Shown here piece after piece: positions 16,717-25,216 of a DNA stretch of 64,000 bases. The notes beneath the pieces are model-generated. The model saw nothing but the letters and a program-made list of their open reading frames with translations. It was not told the DNA's origin and did not search any database. The DNA comes from Dysosmobacter segnis (lineage in GTDB: Bacteria > Bacillota > Clostridia > Oscillospirales > Oscillospiraceae), in assembly GCF_014297285.1 (NCBI RefSeq), contig NZ_JACOQI010000004.1, forward strand, positions 1 to 64,000, read 5' to 3'. Made by a program: the position numbers and the translations under genes. Position 1 is the first letter of the stretch; every line of letters starts with the position of its first letter.

Positions 16717-18012
16717 ATGTCTACACTCTTATCTGTTTCCATCGCGGCTCTGGCGGGACTTCTGATGACGCGCGTATTCAATCTGTGGCGATTGCCGGAC
16801 GTAACTGCGTATCTGGTGGCCGGTGTGCTGATCGGCCCCTATGTTCTGGGGAGTATGCATATTACCGGTCTGGGGCTGGTCTCAGCCGATGCGGTAAGCA
16901 GTCTGCAACTGGTCTCCGAGGTCGCGCTGGGCTTCATCGCCTTTTCCATCGGAAATGAGTTCCGTCTGGAGGACCTGAAATCCACGGGCAACCAGGCTGC
17001 CGTCATCGGCGTTGTCCAGGCCTTGACCGCCACCCTGCTGGTGGACGCCGCACTGCTGACGGTCCACATGCTGCTGCCGGAAAAGCTGTCCGCGGCTCAG
17101 GCGATCACCCTGGGCGCCATTGCGACGGCTACTGCGCCGGCCGCCACGCTGATGGTGGTGCGCCAGTATAAAGCAAAGGGTCCGGTGACCAATCTCCTTC
17201 TGCCCATCGTCGCACTGGATGACGCAGTGGGTCTGATCGTGTTTGCGGTCAGCTTCGGCATTTCCAAAGCGCTGGTCAGCGGCGAGTTGGATCTGATCTC
17301 CATTCTGCTCAACCCCTTGCTGGAGATCGTCGCGTCTCTGGCATTGGGTGCCGCCGCAGGCTGGCTGCTGACCAAGCTGGAGGTCCTCTTTCATTCCAAC
17401 ACAAACCGCCTGAACATGACCATTTCCCTCGTTTTTCTGACGGTGGCCCTGTCCATGTCGCACATTACCCTTGGGCCGGTGACTATTAGTTTTTCCTCTC
17501 TTCTGGTATGCATGATGCTGGGAACGGTGTTCTGCAATCTCTGCCCCCAGTCTGCCGATTTGATGAAAGCCGCAGACAAATGGACCTCTCCCCTTTTTGC
17601 GCTGTTCTTCGTCATCAGCGGCGCGGAGTTGGAGTTGGGCGTCTTTACGGATTGGGCCATCGTGTGCATTGGTCTGGTCTACATCCTGTTCCGCTCTGCC
17701 GGCAAATATATCGGTGCCTTTGCCAGCTCCAAATATATGAAATGCGGACCGGAGATCTGTAAATATCTGGGGATCACCCTGCTGCCTCAGGCAGGTGTAG
17801 CGCTGGGAATGTGCACAACCGCTATGCAGCTTGGAGAGCAGGGCGGATTGATCCGCAACATCACCCTCTTCTCTGTGCTGATCTATGAAATGGTCGGTCC
17901 TCTTCTGACACGGCAGGCCCTGATGGCCGCCGGGGACATCCAGCCTCTGTCCGCCGAGGTCTGCCAGCGCCGTCCGGCTCGGGTACGCTCCGCCAAGCGG
18001 AGCCGGGCGTAA
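16717..18012 (+). CDS. CPA2-family cation/proton antiporter
   Basis: This 431-residue protein has about 12 membrane segments and the CPA2 (Na+/H+ or K+/H+ exchanger) pattern. The N-terminus reads WRLPDVTAYLVAGVLIGP, an unwound-helix region reads ATATAPAATL, and the ion-site pair sits in LDDAVGL. The tail after about residue 400 is basic and cytosolic, with no TrkA-N domain. The start at 16717 follows AAGGA; an in-frame ATG at 16672 overlaps the -10 box and is rejected. It is alone on its transcript, possibly carbon-regulated. Whether Na+ or K+ is exchanged cannot be told from sequence. Confidence 0.85.
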   Translation: MSTLLSVSIAALAGLLMTRVFNLWRLPDVTAYLVAGVLIGPYVLGSMHITGLGLVSADAVSSLQLVSEVALGFIAFSIGNEFRLEDLKSTGNQAAVIGVVQALTATLLVDAALLTVHMLLPEKLSAAQAITLGAIATATAPAATLMVVRQYKAKGPVTNLLLPIVALDDAVGLIVFAVSFGISKALVSGELDLISILLNPLLEIVASLALGAAAGWLLTKLEVLFHSNTNRLNMTISLVFLTVALSMSHITLGPVTISFSSLLVCMMLGTVFCNLCPQSADLMKAADKWTSPLFALFFVISGAELELGVFTDWAIVCIGLVYILFRSAGKYIGAFASSKYMKCGPEICKYLGITLLPQAGVALGMCTTAMQLGEQGGLIRNITLFSVLIYEMVGPLLTRQALMAAGDIQPLSAEVCQRRPARVRSAKRSRA

Positions 18013-18028
18013 AGTATCTGTCCAAAAA

Positions 18029-18058
18029 AACAACACCATCCGGATGGATGGTGTTGTT
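18029..18058. terminator. Hairpin copy 1 flanking repeat copy B
   Basis: The palindrome AACAACACCATC/GATGGTGTTGTT lies 17 nt after the antiporter stop codon, with A7 before it and no long T-run on the plus strand. An almost identical hairpin lies at 18221-18250 beyond the repeat. Confidence 0.6.
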
Positions 18059-18221
18059 CAGCGTGTCGAAAAAATTTTTTCGCCCCGCTGAGCAAGTTTC
18101 CAGAACTTTATAAAAGTTCTGGAAACTTAGGATTTTAATGGCGCGAGACACCCTTCTTGGGTTTCCCGCGCACACCCTTCCTTACCGTTGCGGAGGATTT
18201 ACCACTTTATTGACAGTCTCA
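18057..18221 (+). repeat. Structured interspersed repeat, copy B
   Basis: This is 165 bp, the same length as copy A, with most positions shared. It holds a perfect 16-bp stem (AAGTTTCCAGAACTTT/AAAGTTCTGGAAACTT, loop ATA), a second hairpin GCGCGAGA...TCCCGCGC, and a pyrimidine-rich ACACCCTTCCTTACC tail. Imperfect terminal inverted repeats are TCAGCGTGTCGAAAAA and TGAGACTGTCAATAAA. It sits between two copies of a 30-bp hairpin, as if inserted into, or duplicated with, the terminator between the antiporter and MFS genes. Confidence 0.7.
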
Positions 18222-18250
18222 ACAACACCATCCATTCGGATGGTGTTGTT
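18221..18250. terminator. Hairpin copy 2, shared terminator toward MFS gene
   Basis: AACAACACCATCC/GGATGGTGTTGTT with loop ATTC is followed by Ts on the plus strand. It lies 25 bp past the MFS stop codon and can serve both convergent genes. Confidence 0.65.
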
Positions 18251-18275
18251 TTCCTATCTGTTCTGTTGTCTGTGC

Positions 18276-19463
18276 TTACCGGCGGGTTTTCCTGCGCTGA
18301 ATGGACCGCAGCAATCCTCTGCACTGCCACAGGCTCAGCAGAGCGAATACCGCCGCCGGAACGCCTAACAGTCGCGGTCCCCAAGCATCCTGCACCAGAC
18401 TGCCCGCAAAGGAGCCTGCGGCGATGCCAAAGTTATAGGACACCGGCTGCACCGACGCGCAGAGGCTGGCTGCCGCCGGGTATTCCGCCTCTGCCAATCC
18501 CAGAGAATGGACCTGCACCGGCGTATTCAGCAGATACATCAGCAGGCCCATGGCAAACAGCCCTGTCAATCCCAGCCACCGGTTCACCAGCAGCAGAGGC
18601 AGCACGGCAAACAGCAGAACCTGCGCGGCAAAGAACACCGGCAGGGGCTTCAGGCCCCCTTTTTCCGCAAGGCGTCCGGAAAACAAATTGCTGGCGGCAC
18701 TGCAAAGGCCCATCACCAGCAGGGCCGGACTGACCGCCGTCTCCGGCAGACCCAGCGTACCGGTCAGCGTCGGTGTCAGATAGGTGTAGACCGTATAGGT
18801 AGCGGAAGCGCTGAACAGCACCATCAAAACACAGTGCCAGCAGCGACTGTCCCGCAGCACTGCGAACTGGCGCAGAAAGCTGCCCTCTGCCGCGGGAAGC
18901 TCAATCTTTCTGGGTAGCAGTCGGGCCAGCACCGGCAGCAGCACCAGTCCCATTGCCAGGATCACGCCAAAGGTGGCCCGCCAGCCAAGAGCGTGGCACA
19001 CCGCTGTACCGATGGGCACCCCCGCCACCGCCGCCACGGAAAAGCCCGCGTACACGGCGGAAATGGCCCGGGCCGTCTGCTCCGGGGAAGAAACCTCCTT
19101 CGCATACAGCATAGCCACTGCGGTGAGGGTCCCGGACACCAGCGCCGCCACTACACGGGATGCATACAGCACCGTCACGCCTGGAGCCAGCATACTCAGG
19201 ACATTCACACCCAGAAACAGAAGCATCAGCCCTATCAGCAGGCGGAAGCGGTCCATCCGTCCGGTCAGGGCCGTGAGCAGCGGCGTTCCTACCGCATAGC
19301 AGGCGGCAAATACGCTGACCAACCGCCCCACGGCGGCCAGAGATACGTTCAGCCCCGCCGCAATATCCGGCAGGATACCCACGATCACAAATTCACAGGT
19401 GCCCAGGGTAAAGCCCAAAGCGGCCAGTGCCAGCACAGCCGCCGGTAAACGATGCTTTTTCAT
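18276..19463 (-). CDS. MFS drug/sugar exporter, DHA1 type
   Basis: This 395-residue protein has 12 predicted membrane helices and the DHA1 N-terminal pattern GFTLGTCEFVIVGILPDIA, seen in YdhP/AraJ-like proton-driven exporters. A motif-A-like loop reads TALTGRMDRFRLL and a motif-C-like segment reads FSVAAVAGVPIGT. Two adjacent ATGs exist (19466 and 19463); AGGAG is 6 nt from the second, so 19463 is used. A LacI-type regulator lies 96 bp upstream on the same strand and an operator-like palindrome lies in the gap. Substrate is unknown. Confidence 0.82.
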   Translation of the reverse strand: MKKHRLPAAVLALAALGFTLGTCEFVIVGILPDIAAGLNVSLAAVGRLVSVFAACYAVGTPLLTALTGRMDRFRLLIGLMLLFLGVNVLSMLAPGVTVLYASRVVAALVSGTLTAVAMLYAKEVSSPEQTARAISAVYAGFSVAAVAGVPIGTAVCHALGWRATFGVILAMGLVLLPVLARLLPRKIELPAAEGSFLRQFAVLRDSRCWHCVLMVLFSASATYTVYTYLTPTLTGTLGLPETAVSPALLVMGLCSAASNLFSGRLAEKGGLKPLPVFFAAQVLLFAVLPLLLVNRWLGLTGLFAMGLLMYLLNTPVQVHSLGLAEAEYPAAASLCASVQPVSYNFGIAAGSFAGSLVQDAWGPRLLGVPAAVFALLSLWQCRGLLRSIQRRKTRR

Positions 19464-19489
19464 CATGCGCTCCTTACTATGTGTTTATA

Positions 19490-19503
19490 TGTGTGCGTAC
19501 ACA
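19490..19503. promoter_or_regulatory. LacI-type operator candidate before the MFS gene
   Basis: TGTGTGCGTACACA is a near-perfect palindrome with central CG, 12 of 14 positions symmetric. It lies in the 96-bp gap between the LacI gene and the exporter gene, next to a TATAAA sequence on the minus strand. It is a plausible site for the neighbouring regulator. Confidence 0.45.
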
Positions 19504-19559
19504 GTTTTGCCCGGAAACAGCGGAGGACCGCAGTCCCCCGTTTCTTTCCATATTTACCG

Positions 19560-20585
19560 TCAAATACTCTCCGAATTGAGAATGGGGCAAGCGGTCACAT
19601 AGGTATCCCGGTCAGGCCGCTGTCCCATCAGGGCCTCAAAAAGCACAGACAGCGCCTGATAAGGCTGATACGCCAGATCCTGCCCGATAGTAAAATCCAC
19701 CTCGCCGCTTTTCAGCAGCTCCTGGATCTCCGGGCCGCAGTCGTGGGAAAGGATGTGGACCTTTTCTGCCAGGCCCCGGCTCCGGAGAACTTCCGCGCAG
19801 GCCGGGACGCTGGGGTTCGCCATATACACCATCCGCAAATTTGGATGCGCCGCCAATGCACTTTCCACCGTTTCCGCCGTTTTCCGGTAATCCCGGTGGG
19901 TGGCGGCGATCACACCGTTTTCCTCCGGGATCCCCCGCTCCGCCAGCCGCTCCAGAAACCCGTCCACACGGGCCTTATGCGCCGTATATTTCGGATCGGC
20001 ATAGATGACCAGAAACGCATCACCACGGCTCAGGAAGCAGGATGCGATCTCTCCGGCCACCCGTCCGGCCCGATGGCCGTCCTCGCCCACATAGCAGATC
20101 CGCCGTCCACCAGGCACGTCGGAGTTAAAGGTCGCCACCGGGATCCCCCGCTCTGACAGCCGTTCCAGCGCCCGCCGGATCTCCTCGGTGCCGGAAGCAC
20201 ACAGCGCGACGGCCTGTGCGCCGTTTTCCACTGCCTCATTCAGCAAACGCAGACATTCCGCCTCGTCCCCCGACGGGTAGTTCCGGATGTCCAGCGACAC
20301 ATTGTAATCTCTGTATTCCTCCAGAAAGCGGGCTGTACCGGCATCCATCTCATCCCGCACAAAGCCCTCTTCCCATTCCGGCTGCACCAGCGCCAGCTTC
20401 CGGGGCGTACCGCTGGTGGCCAGGGCGCTGGCCATCCGGTTGGGATGATAGTCCAGTTCCTCCATCACGCGCAGGACCCGCTCCCGGACTTCCGCCTTTA
20501 CATAAGGCCGGTCATGGAGCACCCGGTCTACTGTGCCGATGGATACACCGGCCCGCTCCGCAATCATTTTAATGGTGGTCCGCAT
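19560..20585 (-). CDS. LacI-family transcriptional regulator
   Basis: This 341-residue protein has an N-terminal helix-turn-helix (residues 1-22, TTIKMIAERAGVSIGTVDRV), a hinge helix region at about 45-60, and a periplasmic-binding-protein-like effector domain. The effector half resembles the branch binding ribose- or xylose-type ligands (GTEEIRRALERLSERGIPVATFNSD). It lies directly upstream of the MFS gene, so it probably controls that gene and itself. The effector is unknown. Confidence 0.88.
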   Translation of the reverse strand: MRTTIKMIAERAGVSIGTVDRVLHDRPYVKAEVRERVLRVMEELDYHPNRMASALATSGTPRKLALVQPEWEEGFVRDEMDAGTARFLEEYRDYNVSLDIRNYPSGDEAECLRLLNEAVENGAQAVALCASGTEEIRRALERLSERGIPVATFNSDVPGGRRICYVGEDGHRAGRVAGEIASCFLSRGDAFLVIYADPKYTAHKARVDGFLERLAERGIPEENGVIAATHRDYRKTAETVESALAAHPNLRMVYMANPSVPACAEVLRSRGLAEKVHILSHDCGPEIQELLKSGEVDFTIGQDLAYQPYQALSVLFEALMGQRPDRDTYVTACPILNSESI

Positions 20586-20617
20586 GGTTGGTTCCTCCGT
20601 CCTATGTCAACGCGCAT

Positions 20618-20645
20618 ACAGTAGCAGATTTTTAGGAATTGTCAA
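20618..20645 (-). promoter_or_regulatory. Promoter of the LacI-type regulator
   Basis: Minus-strand TTGACA (20640-20645) and TACTGT (20618-20623) have a 16-bp spacer. A TATGCGCGTTGACATA segment just downstream could be an autoregulatory site. Confidence 0.5.
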
Positions 20646-20734
20646 TAGGTGCCGAAAAATTCTTTCTCCCGGCAACAATTTGCCTTTTTATTGTCCGTGT
20701 TGCAGCGCATTTCCGTCTCATTCAAAATTTTATG

Positions 20735-20763
20735 TATACAAATACTCTTTTCTGTGCTATACT
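20735..20763 (+). promoter_or_regulatory. Promoter of the RNase J gene
   Basis: -35-like TATACA (20735-20740) and extended -10 TGC-TATACT (20758-20763) have a 17-bp spacer. This implies a leader of about 290 nt before the start at 21063. The region 20646-21062 holds this promoter and the leader, which contains several short GC hairpins and no ORF I believe. Confidence 0.55.
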
Positions 20764-21062
20764 ATATCAAATCTGGCACCGGGGGGCAAGGCTTCCCTGC
20801 CGTTTTCTTACATTTTATTTATTTCACCTGTATTTTTCCGCGGCCCGAGAGCCTGCGGTTGAATAAATAGAGCTTTTCATACGAGATCGGACAGACGTGA
20901 CCGAACCTCCGCCGGCGAAACGGGGCCGTGCGGACAACGGACGTCTTTATTTGCCGTGCCTCTTTAGGCGCCTGCGTCCACTTTACGTCATCCGTATTCT
21001 CTGAAAAGCTCCTACATATTTCCGCCCTTTTCAGGGCGTTCAGCAAAGGAGTTTCTATATCT

Positions 21063-22730
21063 ATGGCAGAAAAACTGAAAATCATTCCCCTTGGCGGTCT
21101 CAACGAGATCGGCAAGAACATGACCGCCTATGAATACGGCGGTGAGATCATCGTGGTGGACTGTGGTATGGCCTTCCCCGGTGATGACATGTACGGCATC
21201 GACTGCGTGATCCCCGATGTGTCTTATCTCATCAAGAACAAATCCCGGATTCGGGGCCTGTTCATCACCCACGGCCACGAGGACCACATCGGCGCCATCC
21301 CCTATGTGCTCAAGCAGATCAACATGCCCATCTACTGCACCCGCTTCACCGCCGGTCTCATCAAGCTGAAGCTGGAGGAGCACCAGCTGGTGAAATCCAC
21401 CAAGCTCATCACCGTAGAGGCGGGCAAGAGCGTCCGGGCAGGCAAGTTCACCGTGGAGTTCATCCATGTGAACCATTCCATCGCCGACTCCGTGGCTTTC
21501 GCCATCCACACTAAGATGGGCACCATCGTCCACACCGGCGACTTCAAGATCGACTCCACCCCCATTGACGGGGAGGTCATCGACCTGGCCCGCCTGGGTG
21601 AGCTGGGCAAGGAGGGGGTCCTGTGCCTGTGCGCCGACTCCACCAACGTGGAGCGCCCCGGCTTCACCCCCTCCGAAAAGGTGGTGGGCGCCACCTTCAT
21701 GCGCCAGTTCCAGAATTGCGACGAGCGTATCATCGTCACCACCTTCGCCTCCAACGTCCACCGTGTCCAGCAGGTGCTGGACGCCGCCGCCCAGTGCGGC
21801 CGGAAGGTGGCCGTTACCGGCCGCAGCATGGAGAACATGATGAAGGTCTCCACGGAGCTGGGCTACATGAAGGTCCCCAAGAACACGCTGGTGGACATCA
21901 ACAAGCTCAAGGGCCTGCCCAAGAACAAGCAGGTCATCGTCACCACCGGCTCTCAGGGCGAGGAAATGAGCGCCCTGTACCGCATGGCCTTCTCCACCCA
22001 CAAGCAGGTGGAGATCGGCGCCGGCGACAAGGTGATCCTCTCCGCCTCCGCCGTTCCCGGCAACGAGGTCACGGTGGGCCGTGTCATCAACGAGCTGTTC
22101 CGCAAGGGTGCTACCGTGGTCTATGACCGGGCGGATATGCTTCACGTCTCCGGCCACGCCTGCCAGGAGGAGCTGAAGATCATCCACGCCCTGACGAAGC
22201 CCCGTTTCTTCGTCCCGCTCCACGGTGAGCAGCGGATGCTGCAGATCCACTGCCAGCTGGCTCAGCAGATGGGCATGGACCGCAATCACATCGCCATCGC
22301 CGATAACGGCGGCGTCATTGAAATCACCGGCAAGTCCATGAAGCTGTCCGCCAACTCCGTCCCCGCCGGCGAGGTGTATGTGGACGGCTCCGGCGTGGGC
22401 GACGTGGGTGCCGTGGTCATGCGGGACCGCAAGCGTCTGGCAGAGGACGGCATGGTGGTGGTGGTCCTTCCCATCGCCACGCAGGACGGCGCGCTGCTGT
22501 CCCCGCCTGAGATCATCACCCGCGGATTCATTTATGTGAAGGAATCCGGCGATCTGATGAAGGAGCTGCAAAACGTTGCCATGAACGCCGCTGACAGCGT
22601 CACCGGCAGCCGCAAGCGCGGCCGGGATGACGGTGAGCTCCGCGGCGCGGTCAAGTCCGCTGTCAGCAGCTACCTGTTCAAAAACACCAAGCGCAGCCCC
22701 ATGGTCATTCCTGTGGTGACCCGGCTGTAA
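21063..22730 (+). CDS. rnj: Ribonuclease J
   Basis: This 555-residue metallo-beta-lactamase/beta-CASP ribonuclease does 5'-3' exonucleolytic and endonucleolytic mRNA decay and rRNA maturation in Firmicutes. The zinc motif HGHEDHIGA lies at about residues 74-82, with HTGDFK and the late His in PLHGEQRM. The start at 21063 follows AAAGGAG; the in-frame extension to 20928 lies in the leader and lacks family similarity. The long leader might allow autoregulation, as RNases often control their own mRNA. Confidence 0.95.
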   Translation: MAEKLKIIPLGGLNEIGKNMTAYEYGGEIIVVDCGMAFPGDDMYGIDCVIPDVSYLIKNKSRIRGLFITHGHEDHIGAIPYVLKQINMPIYCTRFTAGLIKLKLEEHQLVKSTKLITVEAGKSVRAGKFTVEFIHVNHSIADSVAFAIHTKMGTIVHTGDFKIDSTPIDGEVIDLARLGELGKEGVLCLCADSTNVERPGFTPSEKVVGATFMRQFQNCDERIIVTTFASNVHRVQQVLDAAAQCGRKVAVTGRSMENMMKVSTELGYMKVPKNTLVDINKLKGLPKNKQVIVTTGSQGEEMSALYRMAFSTHKQVEIGAGDKVILSASAVPGNEVTVGRVINELFRKGATVVYDRADMLHVSGHACQEELKIIHALTKPRFFVPLHGEQRMLQIHCQLAQQMGMDRNHIAIADNGGVIEITGKSMKLSANSVPAGEVYVDGSGVGDVGAVVMRDRKRLAEDGMVVVVLPIATQDGALLSPPEIITRGFIYVKESGDLMKELQNVAMNAADSVTGSRKRGRDDGELRGAVKSAVSSYLFKNTKRSPMVIPVVTRL

Positions 22731-22807
22731 CATCACGGGAAAACACACACATTCCCGGTTTGCCCTGTCTTGCTTTTGTAAAAACAGCCAAAATTGGCAC
22801 GGTATGA

Positions 22808-22835
22808 TTGACAGAGCCGACAAACCGTGTATAAT
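22808..22835 (+). promoter_or_regulatory. Promoter of the amt-PII fusion gene
   Basis: -35 TTGACA (22808-22813) and -10 TATAAT (22830-22835) are both consensus, with a 16-bp spacer. The leader is about 215 nt and contains two strong hairpins. Confidence 0.75.
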
Positions 22836-22850
22836 GCCCCCATCAAGGCA

Positions 22851-22890
22851 AAGGCGTCTTAGAGTGCATGCTCTAAGACGCTTTCTCTCT
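22851..22890 (+). promoter_or_regulatory. First leader hairpin of amt, attenuator-like
   Basis: A perfect 11-bp stem GCGTCTTAGAG/CTCTAAGACGC with loop TGCATG is followed by a pyrimidine stretch (CTTTCTCTCTT). It starts 16 nt after the -10 box, so it could stop transcription before the gene. Confidence 0.5.
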
Positions 22891-22962
22891 TCCCCCGATC
22901 TTTTCTGCATATAACTGCCGGACAGTGGAAGCGAACCCGCTCCTGTCTCCCGGCAAAACGCA

Positions 22963-23004
22963 AGGCAATGGAGTCTTACCGTTCGGAAGGCTCCATTGCC
23001 TTCT
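22963..23004 (+). promoter_or_regulatory. Second leader hairpin of amt
   Basis: AAGGCAATGGAG/CTCCATTGCCTT pairs over 12 bp around a loop that contains a smaller stem. It lies about 55 nt before the start codon. Together with the first hairpin it makes a two-hairpin leader that suggests transcription attenuation by nitrogen status; the regulator is not visible. Confidence 0.5.
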
Positions 23005-23057
23005 TATATGCAGAACCGTTCGCTGGAAGAAAACGACAAAAATGGGAGGAAACAACT

Positions 23058-24779
23058 ATGGAATTCAGTTCTGTCAACACCATTTGGGTCCTGTTGGGCG
23101 CAGCGCTGGTCTTTTTCATGCAGGCGGGCTTCTCCATGTGCGAGGCCGGCTTCACCCGGGCCAAAAACACCGGCAATATCCTGATGAAAAACCTGATGGA
23201 CTTCTGCATCGGCACCCCTTGCTTCTGGCTTGTCGGCTTCGGCATCATGTTCGGCGCGGGCACCGGCCTCTTCGGCTGGTTTGACCCCATGATCATGAAG
23301 GATTACAGCAGCATCCTTCCCTCCGGCGTCCCCCTGTGGGCCTACGCCATTTTCCAGACCGTCTTCTGCGCCACCTCCGCCACCATCGTCTCCGGCGCTA
23401 TGGCGGAGCGCACCAAGTTCAGCGCCTACTGCATCTACTCCGCCTCTATCTCCCTTTTGATCTACCCCATTTCCGGCCACTGGATCTGGGGCGGCGGCTG
23501 GCTCAGTGAGCTGGGCTTCCATGACTTTGCCGGATCTACCTGTGTCCACATGGTAGGCGGCGTCTGCGCCCTGATCGGTGCCAAGATGCTGGGCCCCCGC
23601 ATCGGCAAGTATGGTAAGGACGGCAAGCCCCGTGCTATCTTAGGCCACAACCTGACCTTTGCCGCTCTGGGCGTGTTCATTCTCTGGTTCTGCTGGTTCG
23701 GCTTCAACGGTGCCTCCACCGTAGGCATGGACACCGACGAGCTGATCGTCAGCGCCGGTCTAGTGTTCTTCAACACCAACCTCTGCACTGCCGTGGCCTG
23801 CTGCACCACCTTGATCTTCACCTGGCTGCGCTACGGCAAGCCAGATGTCTCCATGACCTACAACGCCGCTCTGGCGGGCCTGGTGGGCATCACCGCCGGG
23901 TGTGACGCTGTATCCCCTCTGGGTGCCGCCGTTATGGGCATCGTCTTCGGTCTGGTCATCGTGCTGGCCGTGGAGTTTTTCGACAAGGTTGCCAAGATTG
24001 ACGACCCTGTGGGCGCCATCTCGGTCCATGGCGTCTGCGGTGCCCTGGGCACTATCCTCACCGTCCTCTTCGCCACCGGCGTGTCCACGGAAAAGGGGGT
24101 CTTTTACGGCGGTGGCTTCCACTTCTTTGGCGTCCAGTGCCTGGGCGTTGCTTCCGTGATCCTCTATGTGGCTGTGGTCATCACCATCGTCTTCGCCATC
24201 CTGAAGCACACCATCGGCCTGCGGGTCACGCCGGAGGAAGAAATCACCGGTCTGGATGTCTCCGAGCACGGCCTGCTCACCGCCTATGCTGGCTTCGCTA
24301 TGCTGCCGGATACCGCCGCCGTGGAGACCGACGCCCCCGTGGCCGTCACTGGCAGTGTGCCCGCCGCCGAGGCCATTCCCGTCAAGCGTGTCCCCTCCTT
24401 CGACACTGCCGACGGCACCTCCCCCAAGTTCACCAAGGTGGAGATCATCTGCAAGGAATCCAAGTTTGAGGCCCTGAAAACAGCTATGCTGGAGCTGGGC
24501 ATCACCGACATGACCATGAGCCACGTTCTTGGCTGCGGCATCCAGAAGGGCAAGCCGGAGTATTACCGTGGCGTGGAGGTGGAGCCCACCCTGCTGCCCA
24601 AGATCCAGCTGGACATTGTGGTCAGCAAGGTGCCTGTCCGCAGCGTCATTGAAACCGCTAAGAAGGTGCTCTACACCGGCCATATCGGCGACGGCAAGAT
24701 CTTCGTCTACGATGTGGAAAACGTGGTGAAGGTCCGCACCAGCGAGGAGGGCTATGACGCCCTGCAGGATGTAGAATAA
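23058..24779 (+). CDS. amt: Ammonium transporter fused to a PII signalling domain
   Basis: Residues 1 to about 410 form a complete 11-helix Amt/MEP channel (GFSMCEAGFTRAKNT, MVGGVCALIGA, ISVHGVCGALGTI with pore His). After an Ala/Pro/Val-rich linker (about 410-455), residues 457-573 are a full PII/GlnK protein: B-loop YTGHIGDGKIFVY and C-loop VRTSEEG are intact. The T-loop reads KGKPEYYRGVEVEP, so the uridylylation Tyr of GlnB (GAEY) is Val. GlnK normally blocks Amt as a separate protein encoded next door. Here the brake is tethered, and ATP/ADP/2-oxoglutarate binding would be the likely signal. The start at 23058 follows GGGAGGAAA. Confidence 0.92.
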   Translation: MEFSSVNTIWVLLGAALVFFMQAGFSMCEAGFTRAKNTGNILMKNLMDFCIGTPCFWLVGFGIMFGAGTGLFGWFDPMIMKDYSSILPSGVPLWAYAIFQTVFCATSATIVSGAMAERTKFSAYCIYSASISLLIYPISGHWIWGGGWLSELGFHDFAGSTCVHMVGGVCALIGAKMLGPRIGKYGKDGKPRAILGHNLTFAALGVFILWFCWFGFNGASTVGMDTDELIVSAGLVFFNTNLCTAVACCTTLIFTWLRYGKPDVSMTYNAALAGLVGITAGCDAVSPLGAAVMGIVFGLVIVLAVEFFDKVAKIDDPVGAISVHGVCGALGTILTVLFATGVSTEKGVFYGGGFHFFGVQCLGVASVILYVAVVITIVFAILKHTIGLRVTPEEEITGLDVSEHGLLTAYAGFAMLPDTAAVETDAPVAVTGSVPAAEAIPVKRVPSFDTADGTSPKFTKVEIICKESKFEALKTAMLELGITDMTMSHVLGCGIQKGKPEYYRGVEVEPTLLPKIQLDIVVSKVPVRSVIETAKKVLYTGHIGDGKIFVYDVENVVKVRTSEEGYDALQDVE

Positions 24780-24791
24780 ATCCATATTTGC

Positions 24792-24831
24792 AAAAACCCT
24801 CCCGGAAGTTGAGGCTTCCGGGAGGGTTTTT
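24792..24831. terminator. Bidirectional terminator of amt and the NifU-like gene
   Basis: AAAAACCCTCCCGGAAG pairs with CTTCCGGGAGGGTTTTT, with A- and T-runs on both sides, between convergent genes. Confidence 0.88.
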
Positions 24832-24843
24832 GTTATTTTTCTT

Positions 24844-25134
24844 TTACAGATGATGCTCCCGCAGCAGCTTTTTCGCCTGCTCCCACAGCTCATCGCTGAC
24901 GGTCTGGACCACTACCGCCTTTTCCACCAGATCCGGCAGGGCCGCCTTCAGCTCCGCCTCCACGATGGTCTCATTGGTCAGGTCTGCCGAGGGGCATCCC
25001 GCGCACTGGCCCAGCAGCTTTACATACACAGTTTTCCCCTCCACATGGTCGATGGAAATGTCACCGCCATGGGAACGGAGAGCAGGCCGCACCTTTTCCT
25101 CCATCGCCGCTTCGATCCGCTCCAAATCGCTCAT
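24844..25134 (-). CDS. NifU C-terminal-domain Fe-S scaffold protein
   Basis: This 96-residue protein consists only of the NifU C-terminal (Nfu) domain: RPALRSHGGDISIDHVEG followed by the cluster-binding CAGCPS motif. Such proteins carry or store Fe-S clusters. The start at 25134 follows GGAGGAACG; the longer reading to 25233 overlaps the neighbouring promoter region and lacks conservation. No isc/suf genes are nearby. Confidence 0.9.
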   Translation of the reverse strand: MSDLERIEAAMEEKVRPALRSHGGDISIDHVEGKTVYVKLLGQCAGCPSADLTNETIVEAELKAALPDLVEKAVVVQTVSDELWEQAKKLLREHHL

Positions 25135-25216
25135 ATTCGTTCCTCCCGCGTACTTCTTTTCGCTCAGTATACCACGCTTCCCCGGAAGCGTCCACGGAAA
25201 ATTTTGAAAATCCCTC

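Noticed and set aside
21012..22910. 632-codon minus-strand frame opposite RNase J
   Set aside because: His/Gly/Val-rich shadow of a strongly codon-biased gene. RNase J on the plus strand has clear family motifs.
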